A stretch of 64,000 nt of DNA from positions 186,001-250,000 of the forward strand of contig NZ_NKYF01000007.1 of NCBI RefSeq assembly GCF_002262885.1, read 5' to 3'. Made by a program: the position numbers and the translations under genes. Below the pieces are notes generated by a model. It was given only the letters and a program-made list of their open reading frames with translations. It did not search any database and had not been told where the DNA came from. The DNA is from Pseudonocardia sp. MH-G8. GTDB taxonomy: Bacteria > Actinomycetota > Actinomycetes > Mycobacteriales > Pseudonocardiaceae. Positions 1 through 8,394 of this stretch are shown here, piece after piece (position 1 is the stretch's first letter; each line of letters begins with the position of its first letter).

Positions 1-669
1 GGCACCGTGTCCTTGCAGCACCCGGACCTCGCGGTGCGTCAGCTCCGGACCGCGCTCGCCGACCTGCACCTGAGAGGCGTGCAGATCTCCACCGCGGCCG
101 CGCCCGGCGTCGAACTCGACGACCCGTCGCTGGCGGAGTTCTGGGCGGTGGCGCAGGAGTCGGGCGCTGCCGTGCTCATCCACCCGTGGGGTTGTTCGCT
201 GGGGGAGCGGCTCAACGCCTACTACCTGTTCAACACCGTCGGCAATCCGGTGGAGACGGCGCTCGCCTTGTCGCGCATCGCGTTCTCCGGGCTGCTGGAG
301 CGCCATCCGCGCCTGAAGATCTGGGCCGCCCACGGCGGCGGCTACCTGCCGACCTACCTCGGCCGTGCCGACCACGCCTGGGCGGTGCGCGGCGACGCCC
401 GCACCACCGCGCAACCACCCAGCGCCCAGCTGCGACGCGTCTTCGTCGACTCGCTGGTCTACACCCCGCAGGCTCTCCGGCACCTGGTGGAGAACCTGGG
501 TGCCTCGCAGGTCACGCTGGGCAGCGACTACCCCTTCGACATGGGGGTCGAGGACCCCGTCGAGCGACTGCTGGCAGCGGGATTCGACGACGCCACCGTC
601 GCGGCGATCCGCGGCGGCAACGCCGAGCGGCTGCTGGGCCCGCTACCCCACGTCCGGGATCCGCGGTGA
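1..669 (+). CDS. Amidohydrolase (ACMSD-like), 5' end outside window
   Basis: The reading frame is open from base 1, so the gene starts upstream of the window; 222 residues are visible. They match the C-terminal two thirds of an amidohydrolase-2 (ACMSD-like) TIM barrel. Visible metal/active-site motifs are IHPWG near residue 60, AAHGGGYLP near 110 and GSDYPF near 174. Family members are metal-dependent decarboxylases or hydrolases of small carboxylic acids in the cytoplasm. The gene converges on the siderophore-binding gene with a 28-base gap. Fold assignment is confident; substrate is unknown because the N-terminal HxH region and the upstream neighbours are not visible. Confidence 0.85.
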   Translation, partial: GTVSLQHPDLAVRQLRTALADLHLRGVQISTAAAPGVELDDPSLAEFWAVAQESGAAVLIHPWGCSLGERLNAYYLFNTVGNPVETALALSRIAFSGLLERHPRLKIWAAHGGGYLPTYLGRADHAWAVRGDARTTAQPPSAQLRRVFVDSLVYTPQALRHLVENLGASQVTLGSDYPFDMGVEDPVERLLAAGFDDATVAAIRGGNAERLLGPLPHVRDPR

Positions 670-697
670 GGAGCGACCCGCGCGGTGGCGGATCCGG

Positions 698-1696
698 TCA
701 CGGTGCCTTCGCCGCGGCCTCGGCGAGGTGGGGCAACGTGTGGTCCAGCGCGTAGGTCCAGCCCTGCACCGACGCCGCGGAGAACGCCTGCGAGACGTCC
801 CGGTCCGACAGCAGCACCCCACGCCCGGCTGCGACCGACGGGACCAACCGCCACAACGGGTCGCTCTCGATCTCCGTTGCGTCCTTGCCGATCGACTGCA
901 TGACGGTGACGTCCGCGTCGAGCAGGCCCATCAGCTCCCGGGAGATCGGCGTCGAGAAGCCCTCGGCGGGCAGTTCGGCGACCTGGGGGGCCAGGACCAT
1001 CCCGAGCTCGTTCATGAACTGCATCCGGCCCGATCCCTGGACGTAGGCCCCGTACTCGCCGAGGTTGTTGCGTGCGCCGGTGACGACCGTGGCCCCCTCC
1101 AGCTGCGGGTTCTGCGCACGGGCGTCGGCGAACCGCTGCTCGAGGCCGGCCACGAGCCGGGCGGCCTGTTCGTCGCGGCCCAGGGCAGCACCGACCAGCC
1201 GGAGCTGGTCGCGCCACGTCGTCAGGTAGTCCTCGCCACCGGCCGGGATGCCGACGACGGGGACGCCGAGCTGGGTGAGCCGGTCGTGGCGCTCGCGCGT
1301 GCCGACCGAGCGGGTGTCCAGGATCAGGTCCGGCTCCAGAGCGGCGACCGCCTCCAGGTCCACCTCGAGGGTGCCCAGGATCGTCGGTGCGACGGTGTAG
1401 GACTGCGGTACCCAGGCGCCGAGCCCGTCACCGCCGACGGCCAGCCAGTCCGCGGCACCGACCGGTTCGACGCCCAGCGCGAGGGCGGTCTCCGCGTCGC
1501 TCCAGCCCAGCGCGACCACGCGCTCGGGTGGCTCGGGGATCGTGACGTCCCCGAACGCGGTCGCAACGGTCACGGCGAGCGCGTTGTCCGGTGCGGGGGC
1601 GCCGCCGTCGCCGGCGGTGGGCTCGCTGCCACAACCGGCGAGCAGGGCGAGCGCCGCGATCACCGCGGCGAGGCGGGGGAACATCCGACGGGGCAA
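698..1696 (-). CDS. Iron-siderophore ABC transporter substrate-binding lipoprotein
   Basis: A FecB/FepB-like periplasmic-binding-fold lipoprotein (332 residues) that would capture ferric siderophores at the outer face of the membrane. The N-terminus has a basic start, a hydrophobic stretch and the lipobox LLAGC. The mature part shows family motifs such as PPERVVALGWSDAE and EPDLILD. I chose the TTG start at 1696 because AGGAGAGG lies 6 bases upstream. An earlier in-frame GTG at 1729 falls inside a predicted iron-box operator and is less likely. No permease or ATPase is adjacent, so it probably works with a transporter encoded elsewhere. Iron repression is inferred from the operator. Confidence 0.9.
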   Translation of the reverse strand: MPRRMFPRLAAVIAALALLAGCGSEPTAGDGGAPAPDNALAVTVATAFGDVTIPEPPERVVALGWSDAETALALGVEPVGAADWLAVGGDGLGAWVPQSYTVAPTILGTLEVDLEAVAALEPDLILDTRSVGTRERHDRLTQLGVPVVGIPAGGEDYLTTWRDQLRLVGAALGRDEQAARLVAGLEQRFADARAQNPQLEGATVVTGARNNLGEYGAYVQGSGRMQFMNELGMVLAPQVAELPAEGFSTPISRELMGLLDADVTVMQSIGKDATEIESDPLWRLVPSVAAGRGVLLSDRDVSQAFSAASVQGWTYALDHTLPHLAEAAAKAP

Positions 1697-1714
1697 GGCG
1701 AACCTCTCCTGTGC

Positions 1715-1733
1715 TGAAGTAGCCCTCACCTAA
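1715..1733 (-). promoter_or_regulatory. Predicted IdeR/DmdR iron box
   Basis: Read on the minus strand the site is TTAGGTGAGGGCTACTTCA. It matches 13 of 19 positions of the actinobacterial DtxR/IdeR consensus TTAGGTTAGGCTAACCTAA, including the whole left half site. It lies 18 bases upstream of the TTG start of the siderophore-binding lipoprotein, where an iron-loaded repressor would block transcription. Confidence 0.6.
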
Positions 1734-1819
1734 GCACTCCCGTGGGGGATCGAGAAGTGGTCCGTGACCGTCACCTCGCCTGCGGTCGGGCGGGACGCCC
1801 CGGACGAGTGGCATGGTCA

Positions 1820-1840
1820 TTACCCCGGTCCGACCGGTAA
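1820..1840. promoter_or_regulatory. Imperfect inverted repeat upstream of beta-helix gene
   Basis: Arms TTACC and GGTAA enclose a nested CCGGT/ACCGG pair. The site lies in the 253-base divergent gap between the siderophore-binding gene and the beta-helix gene. It could be an operator or a small RNA hairpin. No further support is visible. Confidence 0.25.
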
Positions 1841-1949
1841 GTGGCGATACGGTGGTGGTTCCCAGGTGCATCGCGCCCGATAGGGCTGAGTTCTCGCGGC
1901 CACCCGGCAGAACGTCGGAGTCGCAGCTACGACGTGGAGGTCGACTCAG

Positions 1950-3170
1950 TTGAAGCGTGTCTTCCCAGGAGCGATCGTCGTGGTTGTCGTGGGGGTGCTC
2001 GCAGTGGCCGTCGTCTGGTGGCTGGCCGGCACGTCCGAGCAGTCGCCGCCGGCCCCGACGCCTACGGCTCATCTCTACGTCGCCCCCACCGGCAACGACA
2101 CCGGCGACGGCTCCGAGCGCGCTCCTCTGCGGACCATCCAGACCGCGCTCGACAGGGCCACGCCCGGGACGCAGATCAACCTCGCGCCCGGCGACTACCA
2201 CGAGAAGCTGCAGACGAAGGTCGACGGCGTGCCCGACGCGCCGATCTGGATCAAGGGTCCGGAGTCGGGCAAGGACAAGAGCGGCCGGTACGTGGCCACG
2301 CTGTACGGCACCGGGCGGATCCTCAGCATCGACCACAGCCACTACGTTCTCGATGGTTTCACCATCGACGGGCAGGAGAAGCTGCCCCTCACCACCGAGC
2401 TCCCGACGGACGTCGCCGCCATCGACGTGTTCAAGGACAGCGTCAAGGAGCTGGTCCAGGACAGCAAGCTGATCTACATCGGGGCCGGCGAGGCCGTCCG
2501 TGACGTCACCGGTGTCACGATCTCCAACATGTTCCTCGCCCGCGCCGGAACCGAGTGTGTGCGGCTACGGAACAACGCACACGACAACATAATCATGGAC
2601 TCGGTCATCGAGTACTGCGGGATGTTCGGCAAGAAGAAGGACGACGGGGTGGAGCGGGCCGTCTACCACAACGGCGAGGGCGTCTACATCGGTACCAGCC
2701 CGAAGTCCGACTCACAGCCGATGCATGCGAACGATGGAAGCTCGCGCAACGTCGTCACCCGCAACACCATCCGCACGTTCGGGTCCGAGTGCTTCAACGT
2801 CAAGGAGAATGCGCACGACAACGTGTTCGAGGACAACATCTGCTCGGACAACGCCGAGTCGAGCGAGTTCCAAGGTAGCAACATCGAGCTGCGCGGCCAC
2901 TCCAACATCATCCGCAACAACGAGATCTCCCACAGCGCCGGGGTGAGTGTGAAGATCAAGAGCGACGAGCAGGAGTACGACAAGGGCGGCAACACCGTCC
3001 AGGGCAACCGGATGTCCGGCGCGCCCGCCGCCCTGCAGTTCAACTCGACGGCGCCCCCGGGGCCGATGTGCGGGAACGTGATGGCGACGGATTCGATGGT
3101 CTTCGTCAACAGCAGCGGAGATCACGGCGACGGCGCGCCGTCGCCGGACATCACCGCGCCATGCGGGTGA
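1950..3170 (+). CDS. Membrane-anchored right-handed beta-helix repeat protein
   Basis: A 406-residue protein with an N-terminal transmembrane or uncleaved signal segment (about residues 5-27), a short proline/threonine linker and a DUF1565/pectate-lyase-like parallel beta-helix. The helix begins at LYVAPTGNDTGDGS near residue 47, followed by repeated coils with N-rich turns such as HDNIIMDSVIEYCG and HDNVFEDNICSDN. Such proteins sit outside the membrane and bind or cleave polysaccharides, but no catalytic signature is clear enough to call a lyase. The TTG start is supported by GTGGAGG nine bases upstream. Next to a lipoprotein and an OmpA-domain protein, it suggests a small envelope cluster. 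Confidence 0.75.
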   Translation: MKRVFPGAIVVVVVGVLAVAVVWWLAGTSEQSPPAPTPTAHLYVAPTGNDTGDGSERAPLRTIQTALDRATPGTQINLAPGDYHEKLQTKVDGVPDAPIWIKGPESGKDKSGRYVATLYGTGRILSIDHSHYVLDGFTIDGQEKLPLTTELPTDVAAIDVFKDSVKELVQDSKLIYIGAGEAVRDVTGVTISNMFLARAGTECVRLRNNAHDNIIMDSVIEYCGMFGKKKDDGVERAVYHNGEGVYIGTSPKSDSQPMHANDGSSRNVVTRNTIRTFGSECFNVKENAHDNVFEDNICSDNAESSEFQGSNIELRGHSNIIRNNEISHSAGVSVKIKSDEQEYDKGGNTVQGNRMSGAPAALQFNSTAPPGPMCGNVMATDSMVFVNSSGDHGDGAPSPDITAPCG

Positions 3171-3272
3171 TCGGGCCAGACGACTCAGGTGTCGCGCCCG
3201 AGCACGACCGGTGGGATCGCGCGGCGGGAACCTGCTGTGGGGTGGGCGTTCCCGACCACGCAGGATGTCCGA

Positions 3273-3863
3273 GTGAGACCCCCATGGAAGTTCACGAGGA
3301 TTGCACTGCTGATCGCCGCGACGGCGCTCGCCGCCGCGTGCAGCCAGGAATCCGATGGCGCTGCCGTACCTGCGGGCAACGACGAGCGGGCCGCGATGGC
3401 GACAGAGACGGCGAGCGGCGGCCGGCCGGAGCCGGGACCGGCCGCGCCACGACCCGAGCTGGCCAGCCAGGACGTCACGCTCGAGGGCGTTGACCTGCAC
3501 GTCGCCGTCCACGAGCTCGCCCGTCGCGGCAGGCTCGCCGAGCTCACCTTCTCGGTGACCCGCACCGACGACAAGAAGGAAAACTGGCAGGTGGGGCAGA
3601 CGTTCGGCGGCAGCACCCAGTCGAAGTCGTCACTCAGTGTCAGCGGGGTCGAGCTGCTGGACACCGTCAACGGGAAGCTGCACACCGTCGCCCTCGATCA
3701 GGAGGACAACTGTGTGTGCACCGCGGGTACCGAGAGCGTCTTCCTCGACGCCGGTGACGTGATCCTGTTCAGCGCCACCTACGCGGCGCCGCCGGAGAAC
3801 GTGCCGGTCATGGGCGTGCGGATTCCGAAGGTGGGGACCTTCAACGATGTACCGCTCAGCTGA
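3273..3863 (+). CDS. Putative lipoprotein of unknown function
   Basis: A 196-residue exported protein. From the GTG at 3273 the N-terminus is a good lipoprotein signal: basic residues, a hydrophobic core and the lipobox ALAAAC. An earlier in-frame start at 3189 would put about 28 residues ahead of the signal and is less plausible. The mature part has a low-complexity stretch and then a beta-rich domain (about residues 65-196) with paired cysteines in NCVCTAG. I do not recognise its function. Its last 17 bases overlap the OmpA-domain gene, so the two are co-translated and probably act together at the cell surface. Confidence 0.7.
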   Translation: MRPPWKFTRIALLIAATALAAACSQESDGAAVPAGNDERAAMATETASGGRPEPGPAAPRPELASQDVTLEGVDLHVAVHELARRGRLAELTFSVTRTDDKKENWQVGQTFGGSTQSKSSLSVSGVELLDTVNGKLHTVALDQEDNCVCTAGTESVFLDAGDVILFSATYAAPPENVPVMGVRIPKVGTFNDVPLS

Positions 3864-4431
3864 CCGGGCCCGGATCCCGGCCGCCGTCGGCGCGGCGCTG
3901 GCCGGCGCGCTGCTGCTCGGGGTGGCTCCGGCGATCGCACAGGAGGAGCAGGAGCCCAGGAGCGTCAGCGAGGCACCCGTCCATGACCTGAAGCTGCCGA
4001 TCCACGACCTCACGATGAGCGTGAGCAGCCTGGACGGCTCCCTCACCGACTCGGAGAACGCCGAAGAACGGACGGTCACGCTGGCCGCCGACGTGCTCTT
4101 CGAGTTCGACCGGGCCGACCTGGGGCCCCAGTCGCAGCCCTCGCTGGACGAGGCTGCCGAGATCGTGCGGCAGGCCGCCGCCGGGAAGCGCGTGAACGTC
4201 GACGGCTACACCGACTCCAAGGGGGACGACACCTACAACCAGCAGCTCTCGGAGGCACGTGCCCGCATGGTGGAGGCGGCACTGGCCCCCCTCGTCCAGG
4301 CTGCCGACGTCACCTTCGTGGTCGCGGGCCACGGGGAGGCCGACCCCGCCGCACCCAACGAGATCGACGGTGTGGACAACCCGGACGGGCGTGCCGAGAA
4401 CCGTCGGGTCGAGATCCGCTTCGCCCGTTGA
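3847..4431 (+). CDS. OmpA-family peptidoglycan-binding protein
   Basis: A 194-residue exported protein with a signal peptide (about residues 1-31, ending near PAIAQ) and a C-terminal OmpA/MotB domain (about 78-194). Diagnostic pieces are LFEFDRADL, the diaminopimelate-contacting aspartate in GYTDSKG, NQQLSEARA and the arginine in NRRVEIRF. In organisms without a classical outer membrane such domains tether proteins to peptidoglycan. The start overlaps the preceding lipoprotein gene by 17 bases. The pair may form a lipoprotein/peptidoglycan-anchor unit (inference). It converges on hyuB with only a 5-base gap and no obvious terminator. Confidence 0.88.
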   Translation: MYRSADRARIPAAVGAALAGALLLGVAPAIAQEEQEPRSVSEAPVHDLKLPIHDLTMSVSSLDGSLTDSENAEERTVTLAADVLFEFDRADLGPQSQPSLDEAAEIVRQAAAGKRVNVDGYTDSKGDDTYNQQLSEARARMVEAALAPLVQAADVTFVVAGHGEADPAAPNEIDGVDNPDGRAENRRVEIRFAR

Positions 4432-4436
4432 CGGTG

Positions 4437-6167
4437 CTACGCCTCCCGGCGCAGCTCCGCCGTGCGGTCGTGATCGATGCGATAGGTGTGGGGTGGCCGC
4501 ACCAGCGCGTCCGCCGGTCCGACGTAGTCGATCGCAACGCCGTAGGCCGCTCGTGCGGTCTCGATCCTGAGGTAGCCGTTCACCACGTCGGACAGCACAG
4601 CGTCGACCGGGCGCTGCGTCGGTGGTCCCTGGCCGCCGCCTCCGGGGAAGCACAGCCGCACGCGGGAGTCGGCGTCGAGGCGCACCAGCCGCTTGCGCGG
4701 GAGGTCCGCGCCGGTACGGGCGTCGACGAACGCGCCGCGCGCTCCGGGCAGCCCCCCGGCCGCGCCCGGCGCCTCGTGCAGTACCCGGTCGATGTTCGCG
4801 TTCACGGTCCACGCGCGGTCGTCTCGCCGTCGTACCTCCACGACCTGCCCGAGGCCGCCTCGCCACCGTCCGGCACCGCCGGAGTCGGCACGGATCTCCC
4901 GGCGTAGGTGGACCAGCGGTGTCAGCGTCTCGAGGACCTCGGTCGGGGCGGCGCGCACGCCGGTGGGGAAGCCGGTGGTGGTCAGGCCATCCTTGTCCGG
5001 GCGAGCGCCGGTGCCACCGGCACCGAACACGGTGAGCGTGAACGGCGCGGTCTCCTCGGGGCCGCCGCCGCGCCACACCGTCATCCAGAGCGCGTCCGCG
5101 CTGGCCGCCGGCAGCCGGTCGGGAAGGGCCGGGCGCAGGGCCTCGAACAACAAGCTCGGCAGGAAGTGCCCCACGAGGTGCCGGGAGGCCACCGGCGCGG
5201 GGTCGACGCAGTTGAGCACCGACCCCCGCGGAGCCGTGACCGCCACCGGGCGGAACGATCCGGCGTTGTGCGGCACCTCGGGTGCCAGCGCAGCCTTGAT
5301 CGCGAACGAGGTGTAGGCGCGGGTGTAGTTCAGCACCACGTTCACGCCGTAGGGCGACTGGGGCGAGGAGCCTGCGTAGTCCACCGCGATCCCGTCGCCG
5401 TCGACCGTCACCGCCACCTGCAGTTCGAGCGAGTGGTCGCCGAAACCGTCGGTCGCCATCGCCGCGGAGTACCGGCCGTCGGGCAGCCGGGCGAGGGCCG
5501 ACCGCAGCGCGGCCTCGGAGCGGTCCATGATCTGCGCGGCGACCGCGTCGATGTCGGGGAGGTCGAACTCGTCCAGGAGGCGCGCCAGGCTGCGAGCCCC
5601 GACCTGGTTGCCCGAGACCTGCGCATAGATGTCGCCGATGGTCTCGTCCGGCGTACGCACGTTGCTGCGGATGATCCGCTCGAGGACCTCGTCGGGGCGG
5701 CCGGCGTGCAGCAGCTTGAGGATCGGGAGCCGCAGCCCCTCCTCGTAGACCTCGGTGGCCGCGGCCGACAGGATGCGGCCCCCGATGTCGGGGGAGTGGC
5801 AGCAGCTGGCGAACCAGGCGACGAGCCGGCCCGCGCGGAACACCGGGGTGGCCACGGTGAGGTCGTTGATCTGGCCCGCCGTCATCCACGGGTCGTTGGT
5901 GATCAGGACGTCCCCGTCCGCCAGCGTCTCGGGGGAGTACGCGGCGACGATGTGCGCCATGCCGGTCGCCATCGCGTTGATGTGGCCGGGAGTGCCCCCG
6001 GTGGACTGTCCGATCATCCGTCCCGCGGAGTCGAAAACACCGCAGGCGAGGTCGAGCGACTCGCGGACGACCGGGCTGAACGCCGTGCTGACCAGCGCCG
6101 TCTGCTGCTCCTGGAGCAGCGAGTACAGGCGGTTGGCGACCAGCCCGACGACGATCGGGTCGGTCAT
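4437..6167 (-). CDS. hyuB: Hydantoinase/oxoprolinase subunit B
   Basis: A 576-residue HyuB-family protein, partner of HyuA in ATP-dependent hydrolysis of cyclic amides (hydantoins, 5-oxoproline) and in related acetone/acetophenone carboxylases. Recognisable pieces are the N-terminal DPIVVGLVANRLYSLL, STGGTPGHINAMATG, NDPWMTAGQINDLTV and the SCCHSPDIGG block near residue 120. Length is normal. The ATG overlaps the hyuA stop (ATGA), so translation is coupled and the subunits are made in stoichiometric amounts. The family is confident; the exact substrate is not fixed by sequence, although a YcsI-type protein in the facing operon points towards 5-oxoproline/glutamate chemistry. Confidence 0.93.
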   Translation of the reverse strand: MTDPIVVGLVANRLYSLLQEQQTALVSTAFSPVVRESLDLACGVFDSAGRMIGQSTGGTPGHINAMATGMAHIVAAYSPETLADGDVLITNDPWMTAGQINDLTVATPVFRAGRLVAWFASCCHSPDIGGRILSAAATEVYEEGLRLPILKLLHAGRPDEVLERIIRSNVRTPDETIGDIYAQVSGNQVGARSLARLLDEFDLPDIDAVAAQIMDRSEAALRSALARLPDGRYSAAMATDGFGDHSLELQVAVTVDGDGIAVDYAGSSPQSPYGVNVVLNYTRAYTSFAIKAALAPEVPHNAGSFRPVAVTAPRGSVLNCVDPAPVASRHLVGHFLPSLLFEALRPALPDRLPAASADALWMTVWRGGGPEETAPFTLTVFGAGGTGARPDKDGLTTTGFPTGVRAAPTEVLETLTPLVHLRREIRADSGGAGRWRGGLGQVVEVRRRDDRAWTVNANIDRVLHEAPGAAGGLPGARGAFVDARTGADLPRKRLVRLDADSRVRLCFPGGGGQGPPTQRPVDAVLSDVVNGYLRIETARAAYGVAIDYVGPADALVRPPHTYRIDHDRTAELRREA

Positions 6168-8287
6168 CGGGCACCCCCTCCGGCCTGCAGGTGGACCAGG
6201 ATGCTCCCGTCCGGGAGCACCTCGCCCCGCATGCCGGGCGCGACGACCAGCGTGGACTCGTGCTCCTGCACCAGGGCCGGCCCGGTCAGCACCTCGCCTG
6301 CCTGCAGGCGGTACCGGTCGTACACGGCGGTCTTCACGTAGCCGCCCGCCTGCGGGAAGTAGGCATCCCGGGTGCCGACGCGCGCGGCCGCCGTGCCCGT
6401 GGGAGGTGGCAGCCGCAGCCGGGCGTCCGGCTCGGGACCGCGCGAGGTCAGCCGCCAGGTCAGGATCTCGACCTCCACCCCGTGCGGCAGCACCGCACCG
6501 AACCGCTCCTCGTACTGCGCGGCGAAGCGGCGGCGCACCGCGTCGTGCCACCCGTCGCCCACCGGCGGCACCGGTACCTCGATCTCACTGCCCTGTCCGA
6601 TGAATCGCATGTCGAGGCTGCGGACGTGCTCGACCGCGTCGCGGGCGACCCCGGACTCGTCCAGCACCTGCTCGCCCTGGCTCTCCAGGGCGGCGAAGGA
6701 CTTGGCCGCCCCGTCGAGCGTCATCGCGTCGAGCTCGGTGTGCCACGAGTGCACGAAGTCGATCGACAGCGGCGCGGACAGGAACCCCAGCGCGCTGAGC
6801 ACGCCGGCCGCAGGCGGGGCGAGCACCGTGGCGCACCCGAGTGCCTGCGCCACCCCCGGCCCGTGCAGGGGGCCGTTGCCGCCCATCACGAACATCGGCA
6901 ACCGGGCCGGGTCCTGCCCGCGCTCGACGGAGTGGACGCGGGCCGCGTTGGCCATGTTCTCGTTCACGGTCGCGTGGATCCCCCACGCCGCCTCGGCGAG
7001 GGTGAGCCCCATCGGGCCGGCGACCTGCTCGCTGATCGCCCGCTTCGCGGCGTCGGCGTCGAGCGGCATCGTCCCGCCGAGGAAGTCGTCGGGGCCGAGG
7101 TAGCCGAGCACCACATCGGCGTCGGTGACGGTGCACGCGGTGCCGCCGCGCCCGTAGCTGACCGGTCCGGGCTCGGAGCCTGCCGAGTCCGGGCCCACCG
7201 TGAGCAGGCCGAGCGGGTCGATCCGGGCGATCGAGCCGCCGCCGGCGCCGATCTCGATCATGTCGATCACCGGTGCCCGCACGGGAAGGCCCGACCCCGG
7301 CTTGAGGCGGTAGACCCGATCGACCTCGAACGTGTGGCTGACGAGGGGCTGGGAGTTCTCGATGATGCAGACCTTGGCGGTCGTGCCACCCATGTCGAAG
7401 GCGAGCTGGTCGGGCCGGCCGGTCTTGCGGCCGAACGCGACCGCTCCCAGGGCTCCGCCTGCCGGCCCGGACTCCAGCATGCGGATCGGGAAGCGCCGGG
7501 CCGTGTCGATCGTGGCCACCCCTCCGTTCGAGAGCATGATCCGCGGGGCCGGCGTGACGCCCAGCCCCTGCAGCCGGCCGCGCAGGTCGGAGAGGTAGTC
7601 CGCGACGAGCGCCTGCACGTAGACGTTGGCCAGGGTCGTCGAGCTCCGTTCGTACTCCCGCAGCTCGGGGTTGACCTCGCTCGACAGCGCCACCTGCAGC
7701 GCGGGCGCAGCCTCGTTGATCACCTGCCGGGCCAGCCGTTCGTGCTCGGGGTTCGTGTGGCTGTGAAGGAAGCACACGGCAACGGCCTCGACGCCCGCGT
7801 CGCCGAGCTCGACGGCCACCCGGGCGAGCCGATCGGTGTCCAGCGGGGTGTCGACGCTCCCGTCGGCCAGCACCCGTTCGGGGACCTCGAGGCGCAGCCA
7901 CCGGGGCACGAGGGGCCTGGGCAGCTCGAGCCCGAGGTCGTACAGCTCGTAGCGGTGCTCGCGGCCCATCTCCACGACGTCGCGGAAACCCTCGGTGGTG
8001 ATCAGCGCGGTCCGGGCCCCACGCCGCTCGATCAGGGCGTTGGTGACGAGCGTGGTCCCGTGCACGACGGCACGGATGCTGCCGGGATCGAGGCGGTGCT
8101 CGCGCAACGTCTCGCGCAGCACCAACTCGACGCCTGCCGCGGGTTCGCGGTGTGTGGTGAGGGTCTTGCGCACGGCCACGATCCCGTCGCGGTCGAGCAG
8201 GCACAGGTCGGTGAAGGTCCCGCCGATGTCGATACCGGCCTGCAGCTGCCGCCCAGCGGGCACCGGCGCTCCGTCCGTCGAGTTCAC
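6164..8287 (-). CDS. hyuA: Hydantoinase/oxoprolinase subunit A
   Basis: A 707-residue HyuA-family ATPase subunit. The N-terminal phosphate-binding motif is GIDIGGTFTDLCLLD (about residues 18-32), and the second actin-fold motif is DMGGTTAKVC. GPAGGALGA and MIEIGAGGGSIARID are also typical. It couples ATP hydrolysis to opening of a cyclic amide together with HyuB. The loop usually written GGAGPLH reads MGGNGPLHG here, a conservative family variant. The GTG start is almost at the predicted transcription start, and a GntR-type palindrome lies about 20 bases upstream, so repression by the divergent GntR protein is likely. Confidence 0.93.
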   Translation of the reverse strand: MNSTDGAPVPAGRQLQAGIDIGGTFTDLCLLDRDGIVAVRKTLTTHREPAAGVELVLRETLREHRLDPGSIRAVVHGTTLVTNALIERRGARTALITTEGFRDVVEMGREHRYELYDLGLELPRPLVPRWLRLEVPERVLADGSVDTPLDTDRLARVAVELGDAGVEAVAVCFLHSHTNPEHERLARQVINEAAPALQVALSSEVNPELREYERSSTTLANVYVQALVADYLSDLRGRLQGLGVTPAPRIMLSNGGVATIDTARRFPIRMLESGPAGGALGAVAFGRKTGRPDQLAFDMGGTTAKVCIIENSQPLVSHTFEVDRVYRLKPGSGLPVRAPVIDMIEIGAGGGSIARIDPLGLLTVGPDSAGSEPGPVSYGRGGTACTVTDADVVLGYLGPDDFLGGTMPLDADAAKRAISEQVAGPMGLTLAEAAWGIHATVNENMANAARVHSVERGQDPARLPMFVMGGNGPLHGPGVAQALGCATVLAPPAAGVLSALGFLSAPLSIDFVHSWHTELDAMTLDGAAKSFAALESQGEQVLDESGVARDAVEHVRSLDMRFIGQGSEIEVPVPPVGDGWHDAVRRRFAAQYEERFGAVLPHGVEVEILTWRLTSRGPEPDARLRLPPPTGTAAARVGTRDAYFPQAGGYVKTAVYDRYRLQAGEVLTGPALVQEHESTLVVAPGMRGEVLPDGSILVHLQAGGGAR

Positions 8288-8306
8288 GATGGGATCAAAC
8301 GTACCG

Positions 8307-8319
8307 ATCGTCAGACGAT
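8307..8319. promoter_or_regulatory. GntR-type operator 1, hyuA/gntR divergent promoter
   Basis: The perfect palindrome ATCGTC-A-GACGAT sits in the 107-base gap between hyuA and gntR. For hyuA it lies between a TTGCCT-like -35 and TACGTT (8303-8298, minus strand) as -10. For gntR it lies just upstream of TAATCT (8337-8342). A near-identical copy occurs at 9089-9101 before the transporter operon, which argues for one regulator acting on all three promoters. Confidence 0.65.
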
Positions 8320-8394
8320 AGGCAAGGGCGTGGCGCTAATCTTGCGGCCAGGACAGCGGCGCTCGCGCCGACGCGACCGGGAGGGAGCCCCATC

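Noticed and set aside
186..1217. Long reading frames overlapping the amidohydrolase and siderophore-binding genes in other frames
   Set aside because: Arginine- and proline-rich products without domain character, typical shadows of high-GC coding sequence.
1697..1729. GTG at 1729 as start of the siderophore-binding lipoprotein
   Set aside because: The codon lies inside the predicted iron box and adds 11 residues ahead of a normal lipoprotein signal; TTG at 1696 has a good ribosome-binding site.
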